From NCBI GenBank assembly GCA_003614735.1, contig KZ992631.1, positions 1 to 25,035 on the forward strand: a DNA stretch of 25,035 bases, given 5' to 3'. The notes beneath the pieces were generated by a model. It did not search any database. It had not been told where the DNA came from and saw only the letters and a program-made list of their open reading frames with translations. Origin of the DNA: Thamnocephalis sphaerospora (taxonomy: Eukaryota; Zoopagomycota; Zoopagomycetes; Zoopagales; Sigmoideomycetaceae). Positions 1 through 8,839 of this stretch are shown piece by piece. Positions within the stretch are counted from its first letter, which is position 1; the number at the start of each line of letters is the position of its first letter. Made by a program: the position numbers and the translations under genes.

Positions 1-487
1 CGATGCAGTGCTTGCGATGGTGCTGTGTGAGTAGGTTTGTAAGAAAAGAGCAGGAAACGCTGTCTTGCAGCAACAGTAATCTTGGTGGTGATGATGGTAA
101 CGATGGCGTCAATGGCACAGCGTGCGCCTGCTACTTATGTGCGCGTGTAGGTGGGCGACTGTGGGCGGGCGGCATGAGCGAGACGAGGCTATGGCGTCTG
201 ATGTCATCCACCCGAACGAAGATGACGCACTGCCGAATCATGCCGAGCACCAAGCAGTCTCACGCTGCCCAACATGGCCAGTGCGGCGTACACCGGAAGC
301 ATCGACCATGTCGCACGCTCAGCAGGCACAGAGATAGCTTTACACGCTGGTTTAATACCATGAGCAGGGCACACGAGGATAAACAACCGCCGCTACCGAC
401 CAGCACGCCAAACGACCACCGACTGAATGTGCCGACGCTAACCGCATCACACACGAAAATGCAAATCAAGAAGAGAAAACTGGGACA
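1..487. other. Flank with no recognised gene
   Basis: Downstream of the 488-1466 gene. A plus-strand frame is open across most of it, but its translation (Cys/Arg/His-rich, no domain) is not convincing. I see no RNA gene or repeat. Confidence 0.4.
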
Positions 488-1466
488 TTAGGATGCGTTC
501 TGTTGTAGGTGTGCATAGTGGCCAGGAAGGCGTGCTAGGCACTGCGGGCAGTCGCGACGGTATCCCATGGAAAACTGACTTAGACTGCGACGCGGTAGGG
601 AAGACGTGGTCGATGCGGGTGGCTGCGCAAGAGGCGGTCGAGCTGCGGCCTGCCACTTTGAGGGCAATGCAGACCCGAGCAGAGAAGGCATTTGCAACTC
701 CTGCTGCTGCTGTGATGCTTCCTCCTTTGATGCAACGATTTTGCCGCTGTCTCTGGCACCACTAGGGAAGCCAGTCGTTGCGGTAGGTGCATAGCTTGTC
801 CGCCCGAAATAGACGGTCGGCGCGCAATGGCTTGCTAGTGTCGGCGACAGCGCATGTTTTGTCCGCAAATGCACTGCCGACGTCATATTCTCCTATAATG
901 CGCACAACATACGTTTAGCTGCGCTAGACACAGCACGCTACAGCAACATGGCTTACCGTGTAGCACGAGCTACTGCCGCTAAGCGACCACATGCTCGCCT
1001 CTGGCAGGTCTTCCTCCATGGCAGACACGTTCACGCTGTCCACATCGCCTGCTCTAGCCTTTGCCAGACTGGAGCATGCGCTTGCGTTTAGGGCACCTGT
1101 CACGGCAGGCCGCGGCGGCTGGCTGAAGCGCTGCCGCTTCTGTGGACGTATTTCCAGTATTAGCTTTCACTGGTGCCTGGGTTTATTCCCATGCACATGC
1201 ATACATACCGACACGCGGCCATTCTCATTCTCCAGCAATCTGTCGCGCTCCTTGGAGCAGGACCGCACCACCGAGCAGTGCTCCAGCGCTGAACGTTTGC
1301 GCGAATCGCATGCATCCCATTCGCTGCTCGTCATGTTGCAATGCAAACTGCCGATCTCGCCGAGTACGGCATATTCTCCGCTCTCATGATTGCCGCTCGC
1401 GCTGTGAATTAGACGGAAAGCCGTGGCGTGCGGATGCGCCGTCGGAACTACAGACGACGCGCGCAT
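488..1466 (-). CDS. Hypothetical protein, 3 exons, C-terminal Cys/His motif
   Basis: Seen: three exons on the minus strand, 1209-1466, 957-1139 and 488-892. Both introns (GTATGT...CACAG, 69 bp; GTAAGC...TATAG, 64 bp) are phase 0 and carry CTAAT/CTAAA branch-like sites. The model closes in frame at 281 residues with a TAA stop. The ATG at 1466 is the first in-frame ATG, but the frame is open to 1691, so 5' exons are possible. The middle is Ser/Ala/Gln-rich with a short run of four Gln. The last 25 residues contain RDCPQC followed by PGHYAHL, a Cys/His arrangement that looks like a conserved tail or small zinc-binding motif. A strong pyrimidine tract ending in CCTAG lies just upstream of the ATG at about 1473 and could be the acceptor of an upstream intron. 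I do not recognise the family. The low-complexity body suggests a regulatory protein; this is inference. Confidence 0.6.
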
Positions 1467-1669
1467 AATGTGACTAGGTGTAGAGTGGGAGTGAGAGAGA
1501 GGACAGACAATAAGGCAGGAATCGCCGTATGGAAAAAAAGAAAACGCAAATGGTGTATGTGGCGCTGGTAACGCAAGCGCAGTAGCGCTGCCAGTCACAG
1601 ACAGGACAGAGGCGGTGGGCGTGTAAAAAAGGTCAGAGGGCGGAAAAGAGAAAGAAATGGGAATGACTT

Positions 1670-1840
1670 TTAATTGCTGGTGCGTAGACACCTTTTACAC
1701 TTTGGATTAGTAACACAAGTGACGCAAAGGCTGATGAAAACAGGGCTCTTTATCGCAGCACACGAAACGCAGCGGCGAGCCGGCAAGGCACGTGTGCCAA
1801 GAAAGACGACAAACGGGTAGCGTCCGCTGCTGGCTTGCAT
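1670..1840 (-). CDS. Possible Cys-rich 56-residue ORF (upstream ORF or first exon)
   Basis: Seen: an ATG-started ORF of 56 codons upstream of and on the same strand as the 488-1466 gene. It has three CxxC pairs (CVSC, CVTC, CKRC) in its C-terminal 33 residues. It lies about 70 bp downstream of a TATA-like box. It could be a short free-standing protein, an upstream ORF in the leader of the next gene, or a first coding exon: splicing from a weak GTGTCT site near 1680 to the pyrimidine-rich acceptor near 1473 would keep frame (phase 2) with the 1466 ORF. A TACTAAT element near its 3' end argues that part of it may instead be intron. No homologue is recognised, and coding status is uncertain. Confidence 0.25.
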   Translation of the reverse strand: MQASSGRYPFVVFLGTRALPARRCVSCAAIKSPVFISLCVTCVTNPKCKRCLRTSN

Positions 1841-1908
1841 TTGCACAAAGCAATGCAGCCTGGACAGACCCACGGCGATCCAAGCAAACGGATCAGTCTT
1901 GACAGGCA

Positions 1909-1917
1909 CTATATAAG
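1909..1917 (-). promoter_or_regulatory. TATA-like box
   Basis: TATATA at 1910-1915 in the gap between two tandem minus-strand genes. It probably serves the 488-1466 gene, giving a leader of about 400 bases that could contain an intron. The motif reads as a slightly better TATA box (TATATAAG) on the plus strand, where no gene follows, so orientation is not settled. Confidence 0.35.
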
Positions 1918-2276
1918 CAAAAAAACACACACAGAGAAAGAGAGCGCACTATAGAACAGCGCAGTGGAAGGGGGTAGATAGTGGCGGAATCAACAGAGTC
2001 TGCTCATGCGGATGTGATAGTGAATAGCACTGAGGTCAAGGAGTTGGCACAAATCTCCAGTGGAAAAGAAGCACAACGCGAGTGGAATACAGCAGAATAA
2101 GAAAATGGAAAATGCGCGCGGCAAGATGAGCCGTGTGAGACAAGGAACGCGATCGCAGAAAGTGAAAGGGGAAGAATAAAGACAGAACAGGCCAAGGCAT
2201 CTTGGCCGGAATATTGGATGAGTGAAAAGGCAAAGAAATAGAAAGAAAGAGAGAGAGACGGATCGCGTCACGGCAT
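1918..2276. other. Intergenic: 3' region of the CBM21 gene
   Basis: No gene seen. On the minus strand the segment is rich in C and T, including a CT-repeat-like stretch at about 2232-2262, as expected for the 3' UTR of the CBM21 gene followed by promoter sequence of the next gene. Open frames on the minus strand here translate to Ser/Leu/Phe-rich low-complexity sequence and are not believed. Confidence 0.4.
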
Positions 2277-5237
2277 CTAGCCGCGGATCCACTGTAAAGG
2301 CGTTGTGGAAGGAGAGGGCGACGAGAGCGGCGAGCTGCCCAGCGACAATGCATAGTCGCGGCGGAACGGCATCGAGAACCGAGGCGACGGCGCAGGGCGT
2401 GTGGCGCCGTGTGGACCTGGCGAGCCCGTGGGCGTCGTAATGCCGTCCTTGCCGCCGAATGCGCCTGCTATTCCCATGCCGCTAAAGCCAAAGCCAAAGC
2501 GAGGCGAGACGATCGGCGTCGAGGCAAAGCACGTCATCACCGGTGCATGGGATGAGGGGCTGGCCGACACTACGGGCATGCTGGCCGCCGACGACGCGTA
2601 CTGCCGCAGGCCTTCGTCGAGAAACAGCACCGAAGGCGATCCGGCAAAGAGGCTGGCGTTTGTGCAGTCGGACGGCACAGGCGCGCTCAATGCTGTGCTG
2701 CTGCGCGGCCGTGACAAAGCAGGTGTGTCGTGTGCACGCGGCGCTTCAGCAGCCTCGGTCTTGGGGCTGGCGGCGACATCGCAGGCGGCCGCAGTGGTTG
2801 CAGCGTCGATGGCACGCGTGAGCGCAGATGCCTTGGTCTCCTTGGTCACTGTATCCGGCATGGACGACTCGGACAGAGATCGCGGACGCGCCGTGGTCGG
2901 AACGGTGGCCGGCGTGCGCTTACTTGGCAGAGCAAAGCCAATCTGCGTGCGGCGCGGCTGCAGTGCGGCGACCGTGTGACGATTCTTCCCCTCGTCAGAC
3001 GACGATGAGGACGACGAACCGCCGGGCGCAACAGTGGCCGGCGCCGTCTGCGAGCGGCGGTGTACCTCACGCTTGGCTGCCTTGAGCGAGGCGCCAAAGT
3101 CGTAACGGCCGCCAAAAGACTTGTTGTTGGGCTTGCGGATCGGCGCGTTCCAGCTGTCGGGCGATCGGCCAGTGGACGACTCAAACTCGCAGCGTGCAGC
3201 CGATTCTGAAGGCGCCTGCGACCGACGAACGGTCACACGTCGGCCTCGAAGTGCTTCGGCGCTGTGTGTTTCCTCGTCCTCGTCATCACCGCTGCCGTCC
3301 TTGATGCCAGCAATCATGGTGTGCCACGCCTTCTCGGCATCGCGCAGCACCGCCTGTCGCTCCGTAGCACTCTTGCCCATGCCGGTGCGCAAAACAGACG
3401 GTGGCTCGCTGGCCTTTCCGTTCAGCTGCTCCGAGAGACGCTGCGTAAAGTAGTCCTCTTGCGCCTGCTTGGACGCCTTGTTCGAGTGCTTGTTCCGGCG
3501 TGTCGTGTTGCCCATTTTGCTAATCACCACGCAGTAATTGCGGCCGTGGTTGTTGTCCCAAAACTCTTTACCATCGACAATGTAGCGTACGCACATGTCC
3601 ATCACGGCAAGACGTCCGTTGTCGTGCGCGGTACGCTGGCGTGCCGACTTTAGAATTGGCAGCTGCACAAGGAAACGATCGTAGCTGTGGTCGGCAATGC
3701 TATCGTGATATTCGCCGCAAATCTCGTCGCTGGTGCTCCAATCATCATCGGTGTAACGAATCAGCACCGTCTTTTGGAAGGCCAGATTTTGGCAGCGAAT
3801 CATCACGCAAAGATGCGTTGCTCCCTCGGCCAGCTTGATGGACTCGATCGATACAGGCCGCACCGTGCAGTCAAACAGCGAAGCCGTCGGAAAGTTGGGC
3901 ATCTTGATGTGCACACCACAGCTGCGCGTGCCGCACAGCGACAGACCAGCGTCTGACTCGCTCTCGCTGCCCAGCGTCTCATAGTCGTCGTCGCCGATCG
4001 AGTTGTCGTCCGACTCGTCGTCGGATTCCGATTCGGTGCCGGCCACCGACTCGGGCGATTCCACCTTGCTGAAGAAGCGTACACGGCGAATCTGCGAATC
4101 AAAATGCACAAACTTGGTGGGCGTCGTCGGCTCCGAAATGCTGCGCGGCTTCATGCCACGCCCCTTGGTCAGCTTCAGCGACGGCTTGACGATCTCGCCG
4201 CTCTTCTTGGTGACGAGGCTTTGGCGCCGAGCCCAGAGGCCAGACGGACGACCATCATTCGGATTGAACAGGTTGGGTGCAGAGTTGGTACGCTGGGGCT
4301 TTTTTGCGAGAGCGGATGATGCTTCGCCAGCTGGAGCAGTCGGAGCGGCGGCGGCAGTAGCAGTAGCAGTTGGTGCTGGCTTGGCCTGTGCTTGAGCAAT
4401 GCCCTTGGGCATCTTGGGTGACATGTAGTGCAGTGGAGCAACCGGCCGTGTTACGCTGGCCTGTTGCTCTGGCTGCTGCGGCTGAGGCTCGCTATCCATT
4501 GGCTCCGCCGACAACATCTTCATGTGCGACCGTTGCACAGCTGCAGGCGCAGAGAGTGGTGGCGACTTGACAAGCACAGCAGCCCCACGCGTCTCGGAGG
4601 AAGAGCCGGCTAGCGTTACGCCAGGCGCAATTGCGGTCATCTCGGACGTTGCCGGTGCTGTCGTCTTCTTTGGCAGCACCTGAGCCAGCTTGGGCTTGGC
4701 CGAGAAGAGACGCACGTGGCGCGTGCCCCAGAAATTAGTGGTGGCAGACGCTGCAGCCGCCACGACAGGCGAGGCAGCAGCAGCAGCAGCAGCAGTGGCG
4801 GTGGTGTGTCTTGCCGAGGACGAGCCGCTGGTGCTTGCAGCAACACAGCCTGCAGTTGAGTCACGCCGTGATGGACGAAGAGCAGTGGACGAGGACGGCA
4901 CGGTGGTCGACAGACTGGTCATCGAAAGCGTGGGTGGCGGAGAAGACGAGTTTGCAGTGTTTGGGCATGAAAAAGACGCCACCGTATCAGTTGTACGGGC
5001 GTCGTCTAGCAACGTCGGAGAGGCGTCGGACCGTGCCGCCATATCCGTGCGAACGGCAGAGCCGGCTCCCACCGACGCACTACCAGAGTCGACGGTACTT
5101 GGGCTGGCGGTAGTGGCAGCTGCCAACGCCGCTACGGCTGGGTGTACACGCGTGCGCAACTGCCGACTCGGCGGGGCAGCCACGGCAGTGGACGCGGTGC
5201 TGGCCAAGGTACTGTCGATATGTGCGAGCACAGGCAT
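2277..5237 (-). CDS. Glycogen-targeting PP1 regulatory subunit (CBM21, Gac1/PPP1R3-like)
   Basis: Seen: a single 986-codon open exon from the ATG at 5237 to the TAG at 2277. It contains a CBM21 domain at roughly residues 446-571, with the family's features: a hydrophobic first strand, NLAFQKTVLIRY, DDW, YDRF, then EFWDNNHGRNY, the aromatic/Asn glycogen-binding signature. Upstream, at about residue 384, RRVRF fits the RVxF docking motif for protein phosphatase 1, set in a context like the fungal Gac1/Pig family. The flanks are long and disordered: Ala runs from a GCT/CAG repeat near 4770-4796, acidic Ser/Asp/Glu clusters, and Ser/Pro/Thr-rich ends. Known role: such proteins bring PP1 to glycogen so that glycogen synthase is dephosphorylated. 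A 3' splice-like site at 5309, in frame with the ORF, suggests a leader intron and possibly a longer N-terminus. Confidence 0.88.
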   Translation of the reverse strand: MPVLAHIDSTLASTASTAVAAPPSRQLRTRVHPAVAALAAATTASPSTVDSGSASVGAGSAVRTDMAARSDASPTLLDDARTTDTVASFSCPNTANSSSPPPTLSMTSLSTTVPSSSTALRPSRRDSTAGCVAASTSGSSSARHTTATAAAAAAASPVVAAAASATTNFWGTRHVRLFSAKPKLAQVLPKKTTAPATSEMTAIAPGVTLAGSSSETRGAAVLVKSPPLSAPAAVQRSHMKMLSAEPMDSEPQPQQPEQQASVTRPVAPLHYMSPKMPKGIAQAQAKPAPTATATAAAAPTAPAGEASSALAKKPQRTNSAPNLFNPNDGRPSGLWARRQSLVTKKSGEIVKPSLKLTKGRGMKPRSISEPTTPTKFVHFDSQIRRVRFFSKVESPESVAGTESESDDESDDNSIGDDDYETLGSESESDAGLSLCGTRSCGVHIKMPNFPTASLFDCTVRPVSIESIKLAEGATHLCVMIRCQNLAFQKTVLIRYTDDDWSTSDEICGEYHDSIADHSYDRFLVQLPILKSARQRTAHDNGRLAVMDMCVRYIVDGKEFWDNNHGRNYCVVISKMGNTTRRNKHSNKASKQAQEDYFTQRLSEQLNGKASEPPSVLRTGMGKSATERQAVLRDAEKAWHTMIAGIKDGSGDDEDEETHSAEALRGRRVTVRRSQAPSESAARCEFESSTGRSPDSWNAPIRKPNNKSFGGRYDFGASLKAAKREVHRRSQTAPATVAPGGSSSSSSSDEGKNRHTVAALQPRRTQIGFALPSKRTPATVPTTARPRSLSESSMPDTVTKETKASALTRAIDAATTAAACDVAASPKTEAAEAPRAHDTPALSRPRSSTALSAPVPSDCTNASLFAGSPSVLFLDEGLRQYASSAASMPVVSASPSSHAPVMTCFASTPIVSPRFGFGFSGMGIAGAFGGKDGITTPTGSPGPHGATRPAPSPRFSMPFRRDYALSLGSSPLSSPSPSTTPLQWIRG

Positions 5238-5422
5238 GGCAGAGGCCGTGTGTGCGTGTGTGTAGAGGGCAGCGGAAGAGTGGCGCGCAACCACAGCAAG
5301 CCGCTCAGCTGTACAGGCGCAGGAAAGAAAAGGTCAGTGCGGGGAAGTAAAAAGAATAGGCGGATGCAATGGCTAATAATGTGCGGCACACCGTGGGCGG
5401 TCAAACAAGGAAAGATGCAACG
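5238..5422 (-). other. Leader of the CBM21 gene with a 3' splice site
   Basis: On the minus strand, CACTGACC followed by a pyrimidine run and TACAG ends at 5309. This is a textbook branch site, tract and acceptor. From 5308 the CBM21 frame is open up to its ATG at 5237, adding about 24 codons if spliced in phase 1. A possible donor is GTACGT at 5466-5471, but it gives a 163 bp intron and the wrong phase for a coding join, so a 5' UTR intron is more likely. Confidence 0.45.
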
Positions 5423-5614
5423 CTACCGATAAGGCAACGTGTAGCAGCGGCAGCAACAGCCTGCTACGTACAGGCGACCAGAGCAGATGCGTAGCAAGGC
5501 AGCGAGCAGCGGAATGACAGTGCCGGGAATGTGCACGCCGCTGTCGCACTCCTTTGTAATATAAATCTTCTGCTTGCACTGCTGGCACACGATGGTGGCG
5601 CGATAGAGCGTCAT
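5423..5614 (-). CDS. Possible small ORF or exon with CxxC motifs
   Basis: Seen: an ATG-started ORF of 63 codons on the minus strand with a VCQQC motif, a further KEC, a hydrophobic stretch (VIPLLAALL) and a Cys-rich tail. Codon choice and composition look more protein-like than the other frames here. A strong donor (GTACGT, 5466-5471) lies inside it, so it may be the start of a longer spliced gene or part of the leader of the CBM21 gene. The inverted repeat at 5629-5684 sits immediately upstream of its ATG. No family is recognised. Confidence 0.27.
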   Translation of the reverse strand: MTLYRATIVCQQCKQKIYITKECDSGVHIPGTVIPLLAALLRICSGRLYVAGCCCRCYTLPYR

Positions 5615-5628
5615 AATGCCGCATGGCA

Positions 5629-5684
5629 ATTGGTGGAAGTGTACTACCGTGAAGACGGTGAGATATACTTCACGTTCCACCAAT
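5629..5684. repeat. Nested inverted repeat with CCAAT at both ends
   Basis: Outer 10 bp arms ATTGGTGGAA (5629-5638) and TTCCACCAAT (5675-5684) enclose inner 7 bp arms CGTGAAG (5648-5654) and CTTCACG (5668-5674). The left side has a 9 nt bulge and the loop is 13 nt, so one continuous 17 bp hairpin can form. The ends give two outward-mirrored CCAAT boxes. It may be a regulatory palindrome or a structured leader RNA. Confidence 0.6.
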
Positions 5685-7787
5685 CACATGTGCTGCCGCG
5701 ATAGTGGGGAACACGATAAGGCTGCCGACTTTCAGCGCACACACACACAAGGGCGCGCTGTACCACACCACAGCATGCCTGATCATGAACAGCCCGCATC
5801 TTGCGCGCGTTGGCCAGTCAGCCAGCTCGTCCGCTCGGCAGCTGCACCAGACATGCATCGGTACGCTCATGCAATGGGGGGATACATGCGCGCTCCACTG
5901 CTACCGCTGCTGTTATCGGGACGACCGCGGTGAAACGCCATCTCCGCGAGATGGTGGCTGATACCACCTACCCACCCACCGCCACATCGTGCGGGCGATG
6001 GCAGAGCGCGTGCGAATTTATGCTGACGCCATCCCCATCGTATCGCATGCAGGCCAACTTCTCGCCTCCCGTTGCCGCCAGGGAAATTCCATGCACAAGC
6101 AAACGATAGCGACCGATAGGTATCGTGCGCGCGCTCGTCACAAGCGAGATAGGGGAGCACATGGCCGGAAAGGATTCGGCCCGCACGGCCATGCACCGCC
6201 TCGGCAGGTTGCCCAGGGCAGATCAGCCTGCTATTTGTGACCAACGTGGGCCAGACCACGACCAAAAGAAAAAAAGAAAAAAGAAGGTATGCATAATTGC
6301 ATCGCGTGCCTCTCTCACTCGCAGCCCTCCACGGAACTCCGCGGCGCAAACCACGATAGCGCTTGGTCGTCCGCGCACCTACCTGGTTTTCGGTGCGTGT
6401 AGCACGGCTGGCGAGAAACAAGAGAAGATGCTTGATGTGTCGCGGACGCAGCGTAGGATAGATGCGTTAAGGCCTACGCTTTCGGCCACCAGTCCGGTTG
6501 GTGGAACGGCGTAGCTGATAGGAAGGCAGAGCCAAGCAGCGGAACGTGTTCCCGGGTAGGACAACAATAAACAAGTGCAGCCGCAGTGGCAACAAGCGAC
6601 AAGAAAAGGTGTGTGGAGGAGAAGATGGCTACGCTGTCTGCAGTACCAGGCAGCGTCGAAAAAGCGCTACCAGGCCGTGGAGACTGGTAAGCAAAAAAGG
6701 TGCACGCAATAATGACGCACAGTGGATGTTATGCTCTACACACTCGAAACAAAGGTAAGCGAAACGTGGACGTGGCCGAGAGGAAAGAGCAAAAGGAGGA
6801 GGAGGAGGAGGAGGAGGAGGAGAAGGAGGAACGGCAAGGTTGGCAACGGTTGGCTGCGCTGCAGGTATCGTCGACGATAGTCTGGTTGCTGAACGGGCGA
6901 CGGGGTGGTAGGCGGGCGGAGCAGGTGGCGGCGGCGGCGGTAGATGTAGCGTTACCAAACCAGCACAGCGCAGCCCTGGCGGCGTGGAAAGTTTGCTGAT
7001 ATTTAAGCCAAGATATGCCAAAGGCGAGCTGGCGAAAGAGATGCAGCGATGCTGGTGTGAGGTCTAAATGCGTTAGCATGTGGCTAGGACCTAGCCCAAC
7101 CTTGGAGACGCCCCAGGCGCCGGTTGTCGATCCGCACGATAAAAGCGATAAGAAATCCGGCGTGTTTGGTGGCCCCAACAAGCGGCCTAGAATGCATTTT
7201 CCACGAGAGATGATTGGCATGCCGATGGGCAGGCAGGCACAACCAAGCAGGGTGGTTGTGGCACACTCACCTAGCTTTGGGCAAGGATCAGCAGAGCGTG
7301 AGGCCGTGCAGTCGGCAAAGAGACAGTCGTGTTGGCACGCTCGCTGGTAGCAGCAGCAGTGATGGATCAATGATGCAAACGTGGAGAATGGGGCGGGAGC
7401 AGGAAGACGGGCATGAGAAGTTGTAGGAGAGGGAAACACCGCGTCGATCTTTTGACAATGACAATAAAAGCACTCAAGAACGTGGTGCACCCGGCGCAGG
7501 AATATAGGAGTGTATCGGCGAGCTAGTGGGAAAGTATCATGCTCGGTACGCAAGCAGTCTAGCAGGGGCCGACGGGGAAGAACGTCAATAACGATAGCAA
7601 TGGCGAACGACCGGATTCGGCCACAAGGATGCGGGAGAGATCGGCTAAAAGGGCGCGAAAACAGGTGTTGGGTGGTCGGAGCGTCAAAGCAAAGCACGGC
7701 ACGCTGGTCTTGACGAGTGGCCGTCTGCCGTGAACATATCGGCAGGAGAAAGTTTGCGATAAGGCAGGGGGCGGATAGGACGAGGCG
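5685..7787. other. Unresolved segment, no recognised gene
   Basis: About 2.1 kb in which both strands have moderate open frames but no family could be recognised. Features seen: a minus-strand ATG ORF at 5968-6192 preceded by a strong T/C tract (6265-6290) and ending near a GTGGGT donor; a hydrophobic minus-strand frame at 5670-5870; strong minus-strand splice sites near 7270 (GTGAGT) and 7190 (TTCTAG); and plus-strand GTAAGC donors at 6686 and 6755. One or two intron-rich genes of unknown product probably lie here. I could not build a model that I trust. Confidence 0.35.
6795..6821. repeat. GGA trinucleotide microsatellite
   Basis: Nine perfect GGA units, continued by an imperfect GAA/GGA stretch to about 6830. 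The opposite strand reads TCC, which gives a poly-Pro or poly-Ser run in translation and explains some of the long open frames around it. Confidence 0.9.
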
Positions 7788-8514
7788 CTAAGGACCGAAG
7801 GGGCGTTGTGATGGAATAAACATCCACTCGACAACTGCTTTGTCCACGTAGCCAGGCGTCGCACCGGCAAGGCGCGCCACGCTGACGTTTAGGGCGGTCA
7901 CCATGGCGCGAGTGCGGATGAACGATAAGTCGGCTGGCGCTTGTGCTGGTCGTGTAACGGCCGCGTGCGTGACCGTTGCGCGATAAGCATTCGCGGCCAT
8001 AGTACATCGGCACACCGCCGCTGCTTGGCCCAAATGGCGTGCTGGCCAGCGGCACCGCAAGGACGGTCTAGTCGGTCCGTCGCACGCAACAGAGCCACAG
8101 CGTGTCTTTGCCGCCAGCTTTGGCACGGTGGGTGGGCCGGCACGCACATGTGCGTCAGCGTACGCACCGACCGTATCACCCTTCCAAACCGCAGAGCAGG
8201 GCCCCATCGGACAGCCGCACTGCAGCCGATGTGAAACCTACACGTACGTAGGCTGTACCATGGGCGTGTGGGGAAGCGGCCGTGTCACCAGTCGCCCGTG
8301 GCGATGGCTCGCGAATGCGCCTCGGCCCGCGCGTAACGCGCCGTTGCAGACGGACGCACCGACCATTGGTAAACGTGCGCACCTACCACGGTTCGTGGAG
8401 CCGCACTCCGCGCCGTCTCGCCGCCAGTCGCCCGTCGTGCAGACGCGGGGTAAGCGTTGCGTCACGCGCGTCAGCATGAGTAGGCGCAGTAGTGGGTGAT
8501 TCGGCATCGGCCAT
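7788..8514 (-). CDS. Candidate spliced gene, unknown product
   Basis: Best-supported part: exon 8387-8514, starting with an ATG in good context, rich in Ala/Thr/Asp/Arg, and ending at a strong GTAGGT donor in phase 2. A join to 8320 (weak acceptor CCGAG) keeps frame with a segment that runs to about 8240. The 3' part is less certain: the frame ending at the TAG at 7788-7790 contains a plausible C-terminal stretch of about 50 residues (around GATPGYVDKAVVEW). All three minus-strand frames are open for long distances because the segment is GC-rich, so the internal exons cannot be fixed by eye. The gene would lie 326 bp downstream of the kinesin stop, in tandem with it. No family is recognised. 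Confidence 0.3.
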
Positions 8515-8839
8515 CGCCGATCTGCACGTACATCACGCGGATGCGGCAGTGCATGGCATTCGGCAGCGCAGTGCCTTATCACTTTGCTTTTACGAGGCAG
8601 ACACGGCTGGCGGGCGCAGGCAGCGACAATGCTGGCCGTGCGAACATGCCATCGTCTGGCATAGCGCACATCGGCTGGTTTGCGTTGCGTTGGTGTGACA
8701 GAAATGTGCCCAAACGGCCATCGCATGTATTACTCCTGAAAAACGACAATGCGTACGCTTTATCGGTAAAACCAGAAACGTGATGCGGGGTGCCTAGTGT
8801 ACATGAACGCATGCGGCCGGCGAGGTGCATTGTTGTGTT

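Noticed and set aside
3-491. A 162-codon plus-strand frame at the window start
   Set aside because: Starts at the window edge, has a Cys/Arg/His-rich odd composition, no splice logic and no recognised domain.
2401-2979. A 192-codon plus-strand frame, and similar frames opposite the CBM21 gene
   Set aside because: Antisense shadow of the CBM21 exon; no domain and no promoter of its own.
4769-4797. CAG/GCT trinucleotide repeat
   Set aside because: Lies in the CBM21 coding frame as an Ala run; an ordinary low-complexity tract rather than a separate element.
6729-7697. A 322-codon minus-strand open frame
   Set aside because: Ser/Cys-rich low-complexity translation produced by the GGA repeat and GC-rich flanks, with no domain.
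8238-8726. A 162-codon minus-strand ATG frame
   Set aside because: Arg/His/Cys-rich translation typical of a wrong frame in GC-rich DNA; the competing frame starting at 8514 has better composition and a strong donor.
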